Assembly: GCF_022346995.1 (NCBI RefSeq)
Contig: NZ_JAKRNM010000019.1
Location: forward strand, 1 to 54,883
DNA length: 54,883 nt
Origin: Paenibacillus sp. ACRRY
GTDB lineage: Bacteria > Bacillota > Bacilli > Paenibacillales > Paenibacillaceae
Direction: 5' to 3'
Shown here in pieces: positions 35,065-43,434 of this stretch. Position 1 is the first letter of the stretch. Every line of letters begins with the position of its first letter. Below the pieces are notes generated by a model. That model saw only the letters and a list, made by a program, of their open reading frames with translations. It had not been told where the DNA came from and made no database searches. The position numbers and the translations under genes are program-made.

Positions 35065-36033
35065 ATGAGAGAAGAGTTATTGGAGCAGCTGGAAGAGTGG
35101 CATGAACAGGATGAATTCGAAGAGATTGTGGATGCGATCACAGCCATTAATGTGGAAGAGCGCGACTATGAGCTGATCGGTCATTTGGGTAGAGCGCTGA
35201 ACAACCTGGAGCGTTACGAAGAGGCAGTTGCACAATTTCTGACGGTTGCCGAAGAGGGGCAGGACGACCCCTTGTGGCATTATCGTATTGGACTGGCATA
35301 CTATTACCTGGAACAATATGAGCAGGCACGTGGTGCTTTTGAAACAGCAGACCGACTGGATCCGGGAGATGAAGATACACTGGAGTTTCTCGAATGGATT
35401 CATAGTAAAACTGCCGAGAAGCCTGCTGAGGAGATAACTCAAGTGAAAGCTCAGGAGACGGCTTACTCCGTCCCGGCAATCTCCATGGAGCAATCCAGTA
35501 TTAGTGATCCGAATTCCACGGATTTCTGGAATGACGACGCGGAAGCTATGCAGAACTGGGTTCTGCCTTCACCTACGGACGAACAGGTTGAGTCGGTAGA
35601 GGAGCGGCTCGTTTTCAAATTGCCTAGAGCCTATGTCGACATGATGAAAATACATAATGGTGGGATCCCTCGTTACAGGTATATTCCAGTCAGCGAGGCT
35701 GGGGCTGCAGAGAAGAGACTCATTGAGATTTCCGGAATGCTGGGCATCGGTCAGGAGAAGAAACATTCCCTGTGCGGTGAAGAGGGCAGCAGATGGATCA
35801 TTGAGCAAGGTGGCTATCCGGAGATTGGGGTGGTTCTATGTAAGTGCCCATCCGACGCTGAGATCATTATGCTGGATTACCGTGCATCGGATAATGCGGG
35901 TGAGCCTGAGGTCGTTCATGTGGATAAGGGAAACAACTATAAGATCACATGGATTGCTCCCGACTTTGATACCTTTGTCCGTAGTCTCGTCAATGAGGAC
36001 AATCATCGTCCTGACCTTTCTGATTCGATGTAA
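35065..36033 (+). CDS. TPR and SMI1/KNR4 (SUKH) domain protein
   Basis: This 322-residue protein has tetratricopeptide-like helices (about 25-115; LGRALNNLERYEEAVAQFLTVAEE, then LAYYYLEQYEQARGAFETADRLDPG). A linker and a C-terminal SUKH domain follow (about 160-310; TDEQVESVEERLVFKLPRAYVDMMKIHNGG). SUKH proteins are often immunity proteins against nuclease toxins, but no toxin lies nearby and the TPR fusion suggests a scaffold role, so function is open. ATG 35065 is chosen because GGGAGG at 35051-35056 precedes it; ATG 35044 has none. Confidence 0.85.
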   Translation: MREELLEQLEEWHEQDEFEEIVDAITAINVEERDYELIGHLGRALNNLERYEEAVAQFLTVAEEGQDDPLWHYRIGLAYYYLEQYEQARGAFETADRLDPGDEDTLEFLEWIHSKTAEKPAEEITQVKAQETAYSVPAISMEQSSISDPNSTDFWNDDAEAMQNWVLPSPTDEQVESVEERLVFKLPRAYVDMMKIHNGGIPRYRYIPVSEAGAAEKRLIEISGMLGIGQEKKHSLCGEEGSRWIIEQGGYPEIGVVLCKCPSDAEIIMLDYRASDNAGEPEVVHVDKGNNYKITWIAPDFDTFVRSLVNEDNHRPDLSDSM

Positions 36034-36045
36034 GTTAGTTCATCC

Positions 36046-36099
36046 AATACCCTGTCTGACTCTATCATTCCAAATGAGAGCGTTGGACAGGGTATTTTA
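36046..36099 (+). terminator. Terminator after the SUKH gene
   Basis: AATACCCTGTC (36046-36056) and GACAGGGTATT (36086-36096) are perfectly complementary over 11 bp with inner pairing in the loop. The T-run is short (TTTT at 36095-36098). Confidence 0.65.
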
Positions 36100-36165
36100 G
36101 TTCACCCGATAACCAAAATAAGTTAAATGTATCCATGCCATTGCATATCGGATGCTATGGTGCTA

Positions 36166-36200
36166 TTATTTAGACATCTAATAGTTATATATCTAAGTAA
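36166..36200. promoter_or_regulatory. Candidate operator of the SDR-MarR cluster
   Basis: TTATTTAGACAT (36166-36177) and ATATCTAAGTAA (36189-36200) form an inverted repeat matching at 10 of 12 positions across 11 bp. It lies 53 bp before the first SDR gene; the MarR protein encoded downstream is the natural candidate to bind. Confidence 0.45.
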
Positions 36201-36252
36201 TAATCATCTTAGAACCATTACAGGTTTCTTAAATATAAGGAGCGTGGTTAAT

Positions 36253-37053
36253 ATGGACAGAATGAAGGACAAGGTTGCGCTTATTACCGGAGGAGCTTCT
36301 GGCATCGGCTTATCCACTGCCAACCTGATGGCTGCGGAAGGTGCTAAAGTGGTCATTGCTGATTTTAATGTCGATGGAGCTATAGAAGCTGCCAAAAACA
36401 TTCAACTCCGAGGCGGCGATGCCGTAGGCATATTCGTCGATGCTGCAAAAGAAAATTCGATCAGTGAAGCGGTTGAATTTACGGCACAGCGGTATGGTAA
36501 ACTCACGTGCTTGTTTAACAATGTGGGCTTGACGAACCTTAAGAAGGATTTGGACGTGGTTCATGTAGATCTGGATGAGTGGGATCGACTGATGAATGTT
36601 AACCTCAAGAGTGTACTGCTGGGCAGCAGATTCGCCATTCCTCATATGATCCGTGCAGGTGGAGGATCCATCATCAATACAGCATCCATGGCAGGTTTTA
36701 CAGGTGATGCCGTTCGTGTGGCTTATGGAGCTTCCAAAGCAGGTGTTGTCAATCTCACAAAGTATATTGCAGCTCAATACGGGAAGCACAACATTCGTTG
36801 TAATGCTGTTGCACCTGGTCTGATTTTGACACCGGCAGCGCAGGATAACATGCCACAGGACGTGTTGAACATGTTTGCGAAGTATAATGCACTGCCTTAT
36901 CACGGAGAACCGGATGATATTGGACATACTGTTCTCTTCTTGGCTTCCGACGAGTCTAAGTTTATTACCGGCCAGACGATTCAGGTGGAAGGCGGGCATT
37001 ATATCGCTAATCCAACGGTTCCTGACTTCGAGCAGTTTATGCAAAGCTTATAA
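36253..37053 (+). CDS. Short-chain dehydrogenase/reductase
   Basis: This 266-residue classical SDR has the nucleotide-binding TGGASGIG motif (about 14-21), FNNVG in place of the usual NNAG, the active-site Ser in NTASMAG and the catalytic Tyr-Lys pair in YGASK. It ends with the usual substrate-loop and FITGQTIQVEGG strand. An acidic residue after strand two (IADFN) suggests NAD(H). The substrate is unknown. ATG 36253 follows AAGGAGC at 36237-36242; the longer frame from 36127 has no ribosome site. A second SDR and a MarR regulator follow. Confidence 0.9.
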   Translation: MDRMKDKVALITGGASGIGLSTANLMAAEGAKVVIADFNVDGAIEAAKNIQLRGGDAVGIFVDAAKENSISEAVEFTAQRYGKLTCLFNNVGLTNLKKDLDVVHVDLDEWDRLMNVNLKSVLLGSRFAIPHMIRAGGGSIINTASMAGFTGDAVRVAYGASKAGVVNLTKYIAAQYGKHNIRCNAVAPGLILTPAAQDNMPQDVLNMFAKYNALPYHGEPDDIGHTVLFLASDESKFITGQTIQVEGGHYIANPTVPDFEQFMQSL

Positions 37054-37115
37054 GCCTTCACCGCTGGTTTTATTTCTATAAAAAAACACTCAAAACAAAG
37101 TGAGGAGTAACTGAC

Positions 37116-37850
37116 ATGGGAAAATTGGAAGGTAAAGTAGCTATTATTACAGGCGGAGCTTCAGGCATTGGCGAGTGCATGGTGGATCTTTTTGCACAGG
37201 AAGGTGCCATCGTTATTGCAGCGGATATTAATGAGACAGCGTTGGAGACAGCTAGCCAGAAGCAGAATGTATATGGAATGAAATTAAACGTTGCGTCAGA
37301 CGAGAACTGGGAAGCACTGGCGAAGGTCGTGAGCGAACGTTTTGGCAAAATTGACATCTTGGTCAACAATGCAGGTATCTCATCCGAAAAACCTTTTGAG
37401 GAGATCAATGCACAGGACTGGGAGAAGATGCTTTCCATTAATGGATTTGGCCCGTTTGCAGGCATGAAGCATGTGACTCCATATATGGCAGCTCAGCAGA
37501 AAGGTTCTATCGTTAATATCTCTTCGTATACTGCGATGATTGGGCAGGGCTTCAATCACTACTCGGCGTCGAAGGGCGCGGTACGTGCGTTGTCCAAAGC
37601 AGCGGCTACGACATTCGGACGTCAGGGCATTCGTGTCAACGCTCTTTTCCCAGGGATTATCGAAACGCCTATGACCCAATCTCTGAGCACGTCCAAAGAA
37701 CTGCTCGGTCGGCTGATTCAGGCAACGCCTCTACAGCGTCTGGGTCAGGCCATGGATATTGCCAAAGCTGCACTGTTCCTGGCTTCCGATGATTCCTCCT
37801 ATATTACCGGCTCCGAGCTGGTTATTGATGGTGGATACTCCGCACAATAG
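37116..37850 (+). CDS. Short-chain dehydrogenase/reductase
   Basis: This 244-residue SDR has TGGASGIG, LVNNAG, the catalytic Ser in NISSYT and Tyr-Lys in YSASK, so all motifs are intact. AADIN after the second strand suggests NAD(H). It is related to the preceding SDR but clearly distinct, so the two may act on successive or alternative substrates. GAGGAG precedes ATG 37116, 62 bp after the first SDR gene with no terminator between, so they are probably one operon. Confidence 0.9.
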   Translation: MGKLEGKVAIITGGASGIGECMVDLFAQEGAIVIAADINETALETASQKQNVYGMKLNVASDENWEALAKVVSERFGKIDILVNNAGISSEKPFEEINAQDWEKMLSINGFGPFAGMKHVTPYMAAQQKGSIVNISSYTAMIGQGFNHYSASKGAVRALSKAAATTFGRQGIRVNALFPGIIETPMTQSLSTSKELLGRLIQATPLQRLGQAMDIAKAALFLASDDSSYITGSELVIDGGYSAQ

Positions 37851-37863
37851 TGTGTAGAATAAT

Positions 37864-37899
37864 GACAGCTCTTAATTTTCATTAGGGGCTGTCTTTTTT
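37864..37899 (+). terminator. Hairpin terminator between the SDR genes and marR
   Basis: GACAGCTC (37864-37871) pairs with GGGCTGTC (37886-37893), with one G-U, inner TAAT/ATTA and TTTTTT after it. It ends only 3 bp before the marR ribosome site, so marR may depend on readthrough. Confidence 0.7.
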
Positions 37900-37913
37900 A
37901 TGAGGAGGCAGTT

Positions 37914-38327
37914 ATGGAAGAGAAAACAATTTTTGAAATCATACACAATATGGATACCTTCACCAACAAGTTGATTATACAGTGGAACAAATCATTTAAT
38001 GAGGACCTGGGCGTATCTCATGTTCTTGTGCTTTCCCATTTGAAGCAAAACGGAAAAAGTCGACCGTCGGATATTGCGAAAGTGCTAGGGCTTACCCCGC
38101 CGACTCTCAGTTATTTATCCGATAAGCTTGTCGGGAAGAAACTGGCTGTCAGAGTCGTTGATGAATCCGATCGCCGCAATAGTTACCTGGATATCACCGA
38201 GGATGGCTCCGAAGTTCTTAGCAGAGCATCCATGGAGGGGCAAAAGCTGCGCAGAGCGTTATTTGAAAAGCTAACAGCACAGGACCGGGAGAAACTAGCG
38301 GAGATTTTTGAAAAGTTGAATCGGTAA
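37914..38327 (+). CDS. MarR-family transcriptional regulator
   Basis: This 137-residue winged-helix regulator has the recognition region SRPSDIAKVLGLTPPTLSYLSDKLVGKKLAVRVVDESDRR, whose wing ends in the family's conserved Asp-Arg pair. Short terminal helices form the dimer interface. GAGGAGG at 37902-37908 precedes ATG 37914. It most likely represses the two SDR genes in response to a phenolic or electrophilic compound. No conserved redox cysteine is seen. Confidence 0.88.
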   Translation: MEEKTIFEIIHNMDTFTNKLIIQWNKSFNEDLGVSHVLVLSHLKQNGKSRPSDIAKVLGLTPPTLSYLSDKLVGKKLAVRVVDESDRRNSYLDITEDGSEVLSRASMEGQKLRRALFEKLTAQDREKLAEIFEKLNR

Positions 38328-38365
38328 TGTTGTGTTAAGTTTTATATGTAAGAATTGAGTGAATG

Positions 38366-38395
38366 TTGACATAGGGCAACTTTTTTTCTTATGAT
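38366..38395 (+). promoter_or_regulatory. Promoter of the flgB-like gene
   Basis: TTGACA (38366-38371) and TATGAT (38390-38395) are 18 nt apart. A run of Ts fills the spacer, after a weak GTTG/CAAC hairpin (38365-38380) that might also end the marR transcript. This looks like a housekeeping sigma-A promoter, not a SigD flagellar one. Confidence 0.6.
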
Positions 38396-38435
38396 AAGTG
38401 GGACTGCACCATTATGCTCTGAAGGAGACTGAGCC

Positions 38436-38846
38436 GTGATTGAATCCAACACGTCAAGACGCAATGAATCTCTTTTGCAAGTGCTGAACGTGCAGCACAA
38501 AGTCACCACTGACAATATTGCCAATGCAGACACACCCAATTACAAAAAGAAATCGGTGGAGTTTGAAGAAGCGCTGAGACGTATCGTTGAAAATGGTACA
38601 ACCAGAGAGCTGGACATGCACCGGACACATCCGAAGCATCTGCCTGCCAAAGATCTCAATTCTTCCGTCGTTCCATACCGGATTGTGGAGAACACCGAAA
38701 CAACGATGAACAACAACGGCAATAATGTGGATATTGATGCCGAAATGGCGAACCTGTCGGAGAACCAGCTCATGTATAACTACATGGTTGACCGGGTAAG
38801 CGGGCATTACAACAAAATGAAAAACATTCTGCAGAGCTTGAAATGA
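38436..38846 (+). CDS. flgB: Flagellar basal-body rod protein FlgB, isolated copy
   Basis: This 136-residue rod protein forms part of the proximal flagellar rod. It has the N-terminal helix with the conserved NIANADTPNYKKKSVEFEEAL and a C-terminal NNNGNNVDIDAEMANLSENQLMYNYMVDRVSGHY, both FlgB hallmarks. Normally flgB heads a large operon with flgC and fliE, but here it is monocistronic, with its own promoter and terminator and a MarR gene and a kinase as neighbours. It is probably a second copy. GTG 38436 follows GAAGGAGA. Confidence 0.9.
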   Translation: MIESNTSRRNESLLQVLNVQHKVTTDNIANADTPNYKKKSVEFEEALRRIVENGTTRELDMHRTHPKHLPAKDLNSSVVPYRIVENTETTMNNNGNNVDIDAEMANLSENQLMYNYMVDRVSGHYNKMKNILQSLK

Positions 38847-38855
38847 AGAATGTCC

Positions 38856-38880
38856 AGCGGCCCCGAGGGCTGCTTTTTTT
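38856..38880 (+). terminator. Terminator of the flgB-like gene
   Basis: AGCGGCCC (38856-38863) and GGGCTGCT (38867-38874) pair with one G-U; a run of seven Ts follows. Confidence 0.85.
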
Positions 38881-39004
38881 ATGGGTAAGTAACGAAAGCC
38901 GCTACCTTAACTAATTCATATAGAAAATGTGTATGCTAGTACAAGGGCATCAGAAATACAGCACGAGTGATCAATACGGATCCAGTTCACAGTAGGAGAA
39001 AGAT

Positions 39005-40327
39005 ATGCGTAATTGGCTTAAAAATGAGAATGTACAAATGACAGCGATCGCCCTGGCTACGGCCATTGGTGCACAATTTAAGATTAATCCTTTTCAGGAA
39101 GACTATTTTCGAATCGGCTTGGGCGTAAGTATCCTATTATTCCTGCTTATGATCATGCCGCATCTGTCTTATGTCAAGACGGGGATTCTGACGGGCATCG
39201 TGAGCTTTATCGTGCAATCCATTGATTTACTGTACGATGTGAATTCGATGTCGGTGTTGGAAAGCTTGCATGACAACATTGGAGCTGGCATCTATTATAT
39301 CGTCTTCACTTATGGTCTAAGCAAGTTCAAGAACAGATTTCACGAGATCCAACCACTGCTCCTGGGTGGCTTAATTACATGTGTAGATTTTTCCTCCAAT
39401 CTCATTGAGCTTCTCATTCGCGGCGTATTGAATGGGACCAGCATCTTCGATATGAGAGAATGGCTGTATCTGCTCGTTGTGGGTGGGCTGCGAAGTTACT
39501 TTATAAGCGGTTTGTATAACAGTATCGCGGTGAGACAGATGAGGCTCATGCATGCGGAGCAGGAGAAGCGAATGGAACAAATGCTCAATGTAAACTCCGG
39601 CCTCTACGGCGAGGTCTTTTATCTGAAAAAGGCCATGAAGACAATCGAAGGCATAACGGCGGATAGCTACGACCTCTATCGGGATCTTAGGGAACAGGAC
39701 ATGAATCAATACAGTCATCGGACACTGGGGATTGCTCAGCAGATCCATGAGGTGAAGAAAGACTCGCAGCGCATTCTGGCCGGATTGCTGAAACTATATG
39801 ACAGTGAGAAAGCAGTCAACATGAGCCTGTCGGAGGTTCTGAATTTTGCCGTGAAGGGCAATCTTAAATATGGCGAGATGCTGGATAAAAGAATACAAAT
39901 TCAAATGGAGCAACAGTATGATTGCGAATCTCCTTTTTATATTCCACTCTTAACGGTGATGAACAATCTGATCGCCAATGCGGTGGAAGTGATCGAGTTC
40001 GAAGGGACTATTCGGATACAGGTACATGAGCAGGATGAGGATGTACATTTTACAGTAATCGATTCTGGCAAGGGTATACCTGAAGCCAAACGAAATATTA
40101 TTTTTGAACCTGGCTATACGACAAAATTCAATCAGGCTGGCATTGCCGCGACAGGAATTGGTCTGTCCCATGTCCGAGATATTGTCCAGTCTCTGGAGGG
40201 ACATATCACGGTCAAATTTGCTGAGAAAAGCGGGCAAGGAACCGCCTTTGATGTGTCGATTCCCAAGAGGAACCTGATTAAGGGAGCGGAACTCGAGAAC
40301 ACGATCCGCGCAGATCAGAATCTGTGA
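39005..40327 (+). CDS. Membrane sensor histidine kinase, orphan
   Basis: This 440-residue protein has about five N-terminal membrane helices (1-185), a coiled coil and a short phospho-acceptor region (QQIHEVKKDSQRI, His near 245). The HATPase domain has its N box in MNNLIANAVEVIE, G1 in DSGKGIP, F box in FEPGYTTK and G2 in GIGLSHVRDIV. The layout resembles the GlnK/DcuS-like kinases of Bacillus. No response-regulator gene is adjacent, so its partner and stimulus are unknown. AGGAGA precedes ATG 39005. Confidence 0.87.
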   Translation: MRNWLKNENVQMTAIALATAIGAQFKINPFQEDYFRIGLGVSILLFLLMIMPHLSYVKTGILTGIVSFIVQSIDLLYDVNSMSVLESLHDNIGAGIYYIVFTYGLSKFKNRFHEIQPLLLGGLITCVDFSSNLIELLIRGVLNGTSIFDMREWLYLLVVGGLRSYFISGLYNSIAVRQMRLMHAEQEKRMEQMLNVNSGLYGEVFYLKKAMKTIEGITADSYDLYRDLREQDMNQYSHRTLGIAQQIHEVKKDSQRILAGLLKLYDSEKAVNMSLSEVLNFAVKGNLKYGEMLDKRIQIQMEQQYDCESPFYIPLLTVMNNLIANAVEVIEFEGTIRIQVHEQDEDVHFTVIDSGKGIPEAKRNIIFEPGYTTKFNQAGIAATGIGLSHVRDIVQSLEGHITVKFAEKSGQGTAFDVSIPKRNLIKGAELENTIRADQNL

Positions 40328-40389
40328 TAAACAGAAAGATAGCGACTGTACCCATCACAAGGGAGAGTCGCTATTTGGCGTGTTCGACT

Positions 40390-41007
40390 TTAATCCAAAA
40401 TGACTTCTTTGGTGGGATGATCGAGAAACTCAAACATGGTCTTCACCTGCGCTGCTGTATTTCTTTCAAGCGAAAGCTCAGGCAGATCATGCCTGTCGAA
40501 GAACTGGACTGCACTGGTTTCCACACCGGACTCAGCTGTACCACCTGTAATCTCGCATTGAATAAACATCTTGTATACATGATAAGGTTCGGGTGGGTGG
40601 CCATGGAATTTTTTATCCAATACGGCCAATAGGCGCAGGGGCACTACATCGAAGCCTGATTCTTCCTTGATTTCCTTCACGGCTACTTCCGATGGAGAGA
40701 GACCGATGTCGCTCCAGCCTCCTGGTAATGCCCAGGCTCCATCGATTTTCTCCTGCACCAAAAGGATTTTATCATCCTTGAAAACAACACCTCGAATATC
40801 GACTTTGGGCGTTGCATATCCAGAATCATTCGCGAAAGTGAGTGATATCTTCTCCTTGTTTACAGAAGTATAGTTAGCCAAGATATCCACACTAATCTTT
40901 CTTAATTCCTCGTAGCGTTCGATATCGTATACATCTTTGCCATAAGTTAAACCGGTCTGAGCAATAGCCTGAATCTGTTTAGCCCAATCGAGCCACTTCA
41001 TGTCCAT
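40390..41007 (-). CDS. Nudix hydrolase (YjhB-like)
   Basis: This 205-residue protein has an N-terminal helical Nudix_N-type domain (WLDWAKQIQAIAQTGLTYG). The Nudix fold follows, with box GGWSDIGLSPSEVAVKEIKEESGF. The first Glu of the consensus GX5EX7REUXEE is Leu and the Arg is Lys; the metal-binding EE pair is kept, and this variant is usual in the YjhB group. It should cleave a nucleoside diphosphate derivative. Start 41007 is chosen because GAGGG lies 8 nt upstream; the longer frame to 41163 has no ribosome site. Confidence 0.88.
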   Translation of the reverse strand: MDMKWLDWAKQIQAIAQTGLTYGKDVYDIERYEELRKISVDILANYTSVNKEKISLTFANDSGYATPKVDIRGVVFKDDKILLVQEKIDGAWALPGGWSDIGLSPSEVAVKEIKEESGFDVVPLRLLAVLDKKFHGHPPEPYHVYKMFIQCEITGGTAESGVETSAVQFFDRHDLPELSLERNTAAQVKTMFEFLDHPTKEVILD

Positions 41008-41225
41008 GTTAGCATCCCTCTTTCTTAGGCAAATCTCGAAATATAGTTCTATAGGAAATAAATCCATTATAGCAGAGGAATTCCAGCGAGTGATTACAAA
41101 TAAGAAGCAAAACCCAGAATGTCGGAAGACTGAAAATTTCCATTCCGATTGTGAAAAACACATTGCTTTTTACGAAGGATTTGCGAGATAGTATAGGGAA
41201 ATGAGATATGGAAGGAGCACGTGAA

Positions 41226-41594
41226 ATGGATATTATGATCGATCAACAGGGTAACTCCAAGGTGGCTATTATTAAGAGTAACGACATCGTCATCAACGAA
41301 GTGCAAGATGCGCTGGATCTGATGGCGTCGGTGAATTATCTGAACGAGGCATACAAGCTCATCATCGACAAATCCAACATTACGGAAGAATTCTTCGATC
41401 TGAAGACGAAGCTGGCCGGTGAGATCCTGCAAAAGTACGTTAACTACCAGGTGAAGCTTGCCATCGTTGGCGATTTTGACGGTTACAGCAGCAAAAGTCT
41501 GAAGGATTTCATTTATGAGTGCAATAATGGCAAGCATGTGTTTTTTGTAAAAACAAAAGAGGAAGCGCTTCATATCCTGCATGGCTTGGATTAG
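41226..41594 (+). CDS. DUF4180 domain protein
   Basis: This 122-residue cytosolic protein matches the DUF4180 family in length and in the stretches VQDALDLMASVNYLNEAYKLI and IDKSNITEEFFDLKTKLAGEILQKYVNY. The function is unknown; some members sit beside regulators. ATG 41226 is preferred because AAGGAG lies about 9 nt upstream, while ATG 41208 lies before that site. The esterase gene starts 23 bp after its stop, so the two may be co-transcribed. Confidence 0.8.
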   Translation: MDIMIDQQGNSKVAIIKSNDIVINEVQDALDLMASVNYLNEAYKLIIDKSNITEEFFDLKTKLAGEILQKYVNYQVKLAIVGDFDGYSSKSLKDFIYECNNGKHVFFVKTKEEALHILHGLD

Positions 41595-41617
41595 TTATCG
41601 TAGAGGAGGAATACCGG

Positions 41618-42742
41618 GTGAAAGAGAGTGACAAGTTACAGGTGCATGTCCTGTCAGAGATACAGAATCTGAAAGTGCATGGCAGGACAACAGAGCAGAG
41701 GACACCGCTGACGTTATTTTGGACAGGCAGCGCCATTGAACTTCGGGTCACAGGATCTGAGCTTTGGGTGGAAGTGGAGTCGGACTATGATATCTATGAA
41801 CCGTGGATCAGTATCCTGATCAATGGAGTTCCTGTAAGCAGGCAGATGGTCACAGCAGGACGGTATTGGATCTGTGTCTTCCGGGGCATGAGTGAGGGTA
41901 CGGTGAAAAACGTACGCATCGTCAAGGATGTGCAAGCCATGAGTGCAGACCCAGGTTGCTTATTGCAGTTCTACGCCCTGAAGTCGGATGGTGCATTCCT
42001 GCCTATGGAAGAGAAGCCGTACAAGATTGAGTTTATTGGTGATAGCATCACATCTGGAGAAGGTGCAATAGGGGCCAGAGCGGAAGAAGACTGGATCCCA
42101 ATGTGGTTCAGCGCGATACATAACTATACGTACATGACAGCAGAAGCAATGAACGCGGACTACAGGGTCGTTTCCCAGAGTGGTTGGGGTGTACTCACAA
42201 GCTGGGACAACAACCCGAACAATAACATTCCTGATTATTATGAACAAGTCTGTGGCCTGCTCGCGGGTGAGAATAACCAGGCACTCGGAGCCGGGGACCA
42301 GCATGATTTTGAGTCCTGGCAGCCGGACGTGGTTGTGATCAACCTGGGAAGCAACGATGGAGGTGCCTTCCAGACACCGGAATGGAGAGATCCGGTAACT
42401 GGAAAGGTACATAAACAGCGTTTAAACGATGACGGGAGCTATCATGAAGAGGATTTGACTGCTTTTGAGAATGCGGTAGACCGGTTTCTGGTCAAACTCC
42501 GCAAAAATAATCCGAAGGCACAGCTTGTCTGGGCCTATGGCATGCTTGGTTCTCCCATGATGCCTGCCATCTATCGTGCGGTTGATCGTTATACGAAGCG
42601 GACAGGCGACCGAATGGTCTCTATCCTGCAGCTCCCGGATACAACGGAAGAGACAATTGGGGCTCGGACTCATCCGGGCGAGTTATCCCACAGGCGGGCA
42701 GCAGAGACGTTAGCAGAATACCTGCAAGGAATTCTGGCTTAA
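41618..42742 (+). CDS. SGNH/GDSL esterase of carbohydrate esterase 2 type
   Basis: This 374-residue protein has an N-terminal beta-sandwich (about 1-125) followed by an SGNH hydrolase domain. The catalytic Ser is in IEFIGDSITSGEG, the oxyanion Asn in VINLGSNDGG and the Asp/His end motif is HPGELSH. This order is that of CE2 deacetylases, which remove acetyl groups from hemicellulose. No signal peptide is present, so it would act on imported oligosaccharides. GTG 41618 follows AGAGGAGG. The other sugar genes in the window fit a plant-polysaccharide diet. Confidence 0.86.
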   Translation: MKESDKLQVHVLSEIQNLKVHGRTTEQRTPLTLFWTGSAIELRVTGSELWVEVESDYDIYEPWISILINGVPVSRQMVTAGRYWICVFRGMSEGTVKNVRIVKDVQAMSADPGCLLQFYALKSDGAFLPMEEKPYKIEFIGDSITSGEGAIGARAEEDWIPMWFSAIHNYTYMTAEAMNADYRVVSQSGWGVLTSWDNNPNNNIPDYYEQVCGLLAGENNQALGAGDQHDFESWQPDVVVINLGSNDGGAFQTPEWRDPVTGKVHKQRLNDDGSYHEEDLTAFENAVDRFLVKLRKNNPKAQLVWAYGMLGSPMMPAIYRAVDRYTKRTGDRMVSILQLPDTTEETIGARTHPGELSHRRAAETLAEYLQGILA

Positions 42743-42779
42743 TGAAGAATGCCGGACCAAGGCTGGCCTGAATAAAACA

Positions 42780-42814
42780 AAGACCACACTTCTTTTTTGG
42801 GGAGGCGTGGTCTT
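42780..42814. terminator. Bidirectional terminator between convergent genes
   Basis: AAGACCAC (42780-42787) and GTGGTCTT (42807-42814) are perfectly complementary. The minus strand has the better T-rich tail (TTTGTTTTATT). Confidence 0.7.
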
Positions 42815-42831
42815 CTCTCGTATTGGTTGAG

Positions 42832-43359
42832 TTAAATCTGAACCTGATAACGGATGGATATGATCTGACCGAGTGTCTGTGTTCCCATCATCTTCAGATT
42901 ACTCGGTACAATTCCTTCAGGAAATAAGGGAATGCCTTCTCCGAGAATTTTCGGAATGATGGCAACTTCAATTTCATGAAGCAGCCGTTTTTCCATAACA
43001 GCCTGAACCAGCTGGCCACCGCCAACGATCCATAGATCGGCATCGGATGCCTGCTGTAAACGGGGAATCAGGCTCTCCACTGGCTCGGTTGTAAACTGCA
43101 CATGCGGGGCGGGTGGCTGCTCCGAACGGGAGAGTACATATGTGGGTCGGTCTGCATATAGGAAATCTTCGGATAGCTTAAGCACATCTTCGTACGTGGT
43201 TCGGCCCATGACTACCGTTCCAATCGTTTGATAAAATGCAGCATACCCGTTATCTCCACCGTCACCTTCCACGTCAAACAACCAATCTACCGAACCGTCC
43301 TTTCTTGCAATATAACCATCCAGACTCATCGCAATGTACAGCACTACTTTATTGGACAT
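42832..43359 (-). CDS. Dihydrofolate reductase-like (RibD C-terminal) reductase
   Basis: This 175-residue protein is of the DHFR/RibD C-terminal superfamily (YyaP/YwjB type). It shows VVLYIAMSLDGYIARKDGSVDWL at the N-terminus, VVMGRTTYEDVL, RPTYVLSR and LWIVGGGQLVQAVM, the NADPH-binding pattern. It lacks a RibD deaminase domain and is unlikely to be a housekeeping DHFR; the substrate is unknown. It is divergent from the WYL regulator across about 75 bp, so the regulator may control it. Confidence 0.88.
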   Translation of the reverse strand: MSNKVVLYIAMSLDGYIARKDGSVDWLFDVEGDGGDNGYAAFYQTIGTVVMGRTTYEDVLKLSEDFLYADRPTYVLSRSEQPPAPHVQFTTEPVESLIPRLQQASDADLWIVGGGQLVQAVMEKRLLHEIEVAIIPKILGEGIPLFPEGIVPSNLKMMGTQTLGQIISIRYQVQI

Positions 43360-43434
43360 TATTGATCGCTCCCTTCTGTTTCGTATGATACACTTTAACT
43401 ATGACAAATATTGACGTAGTTAGGTGGTGGAATC

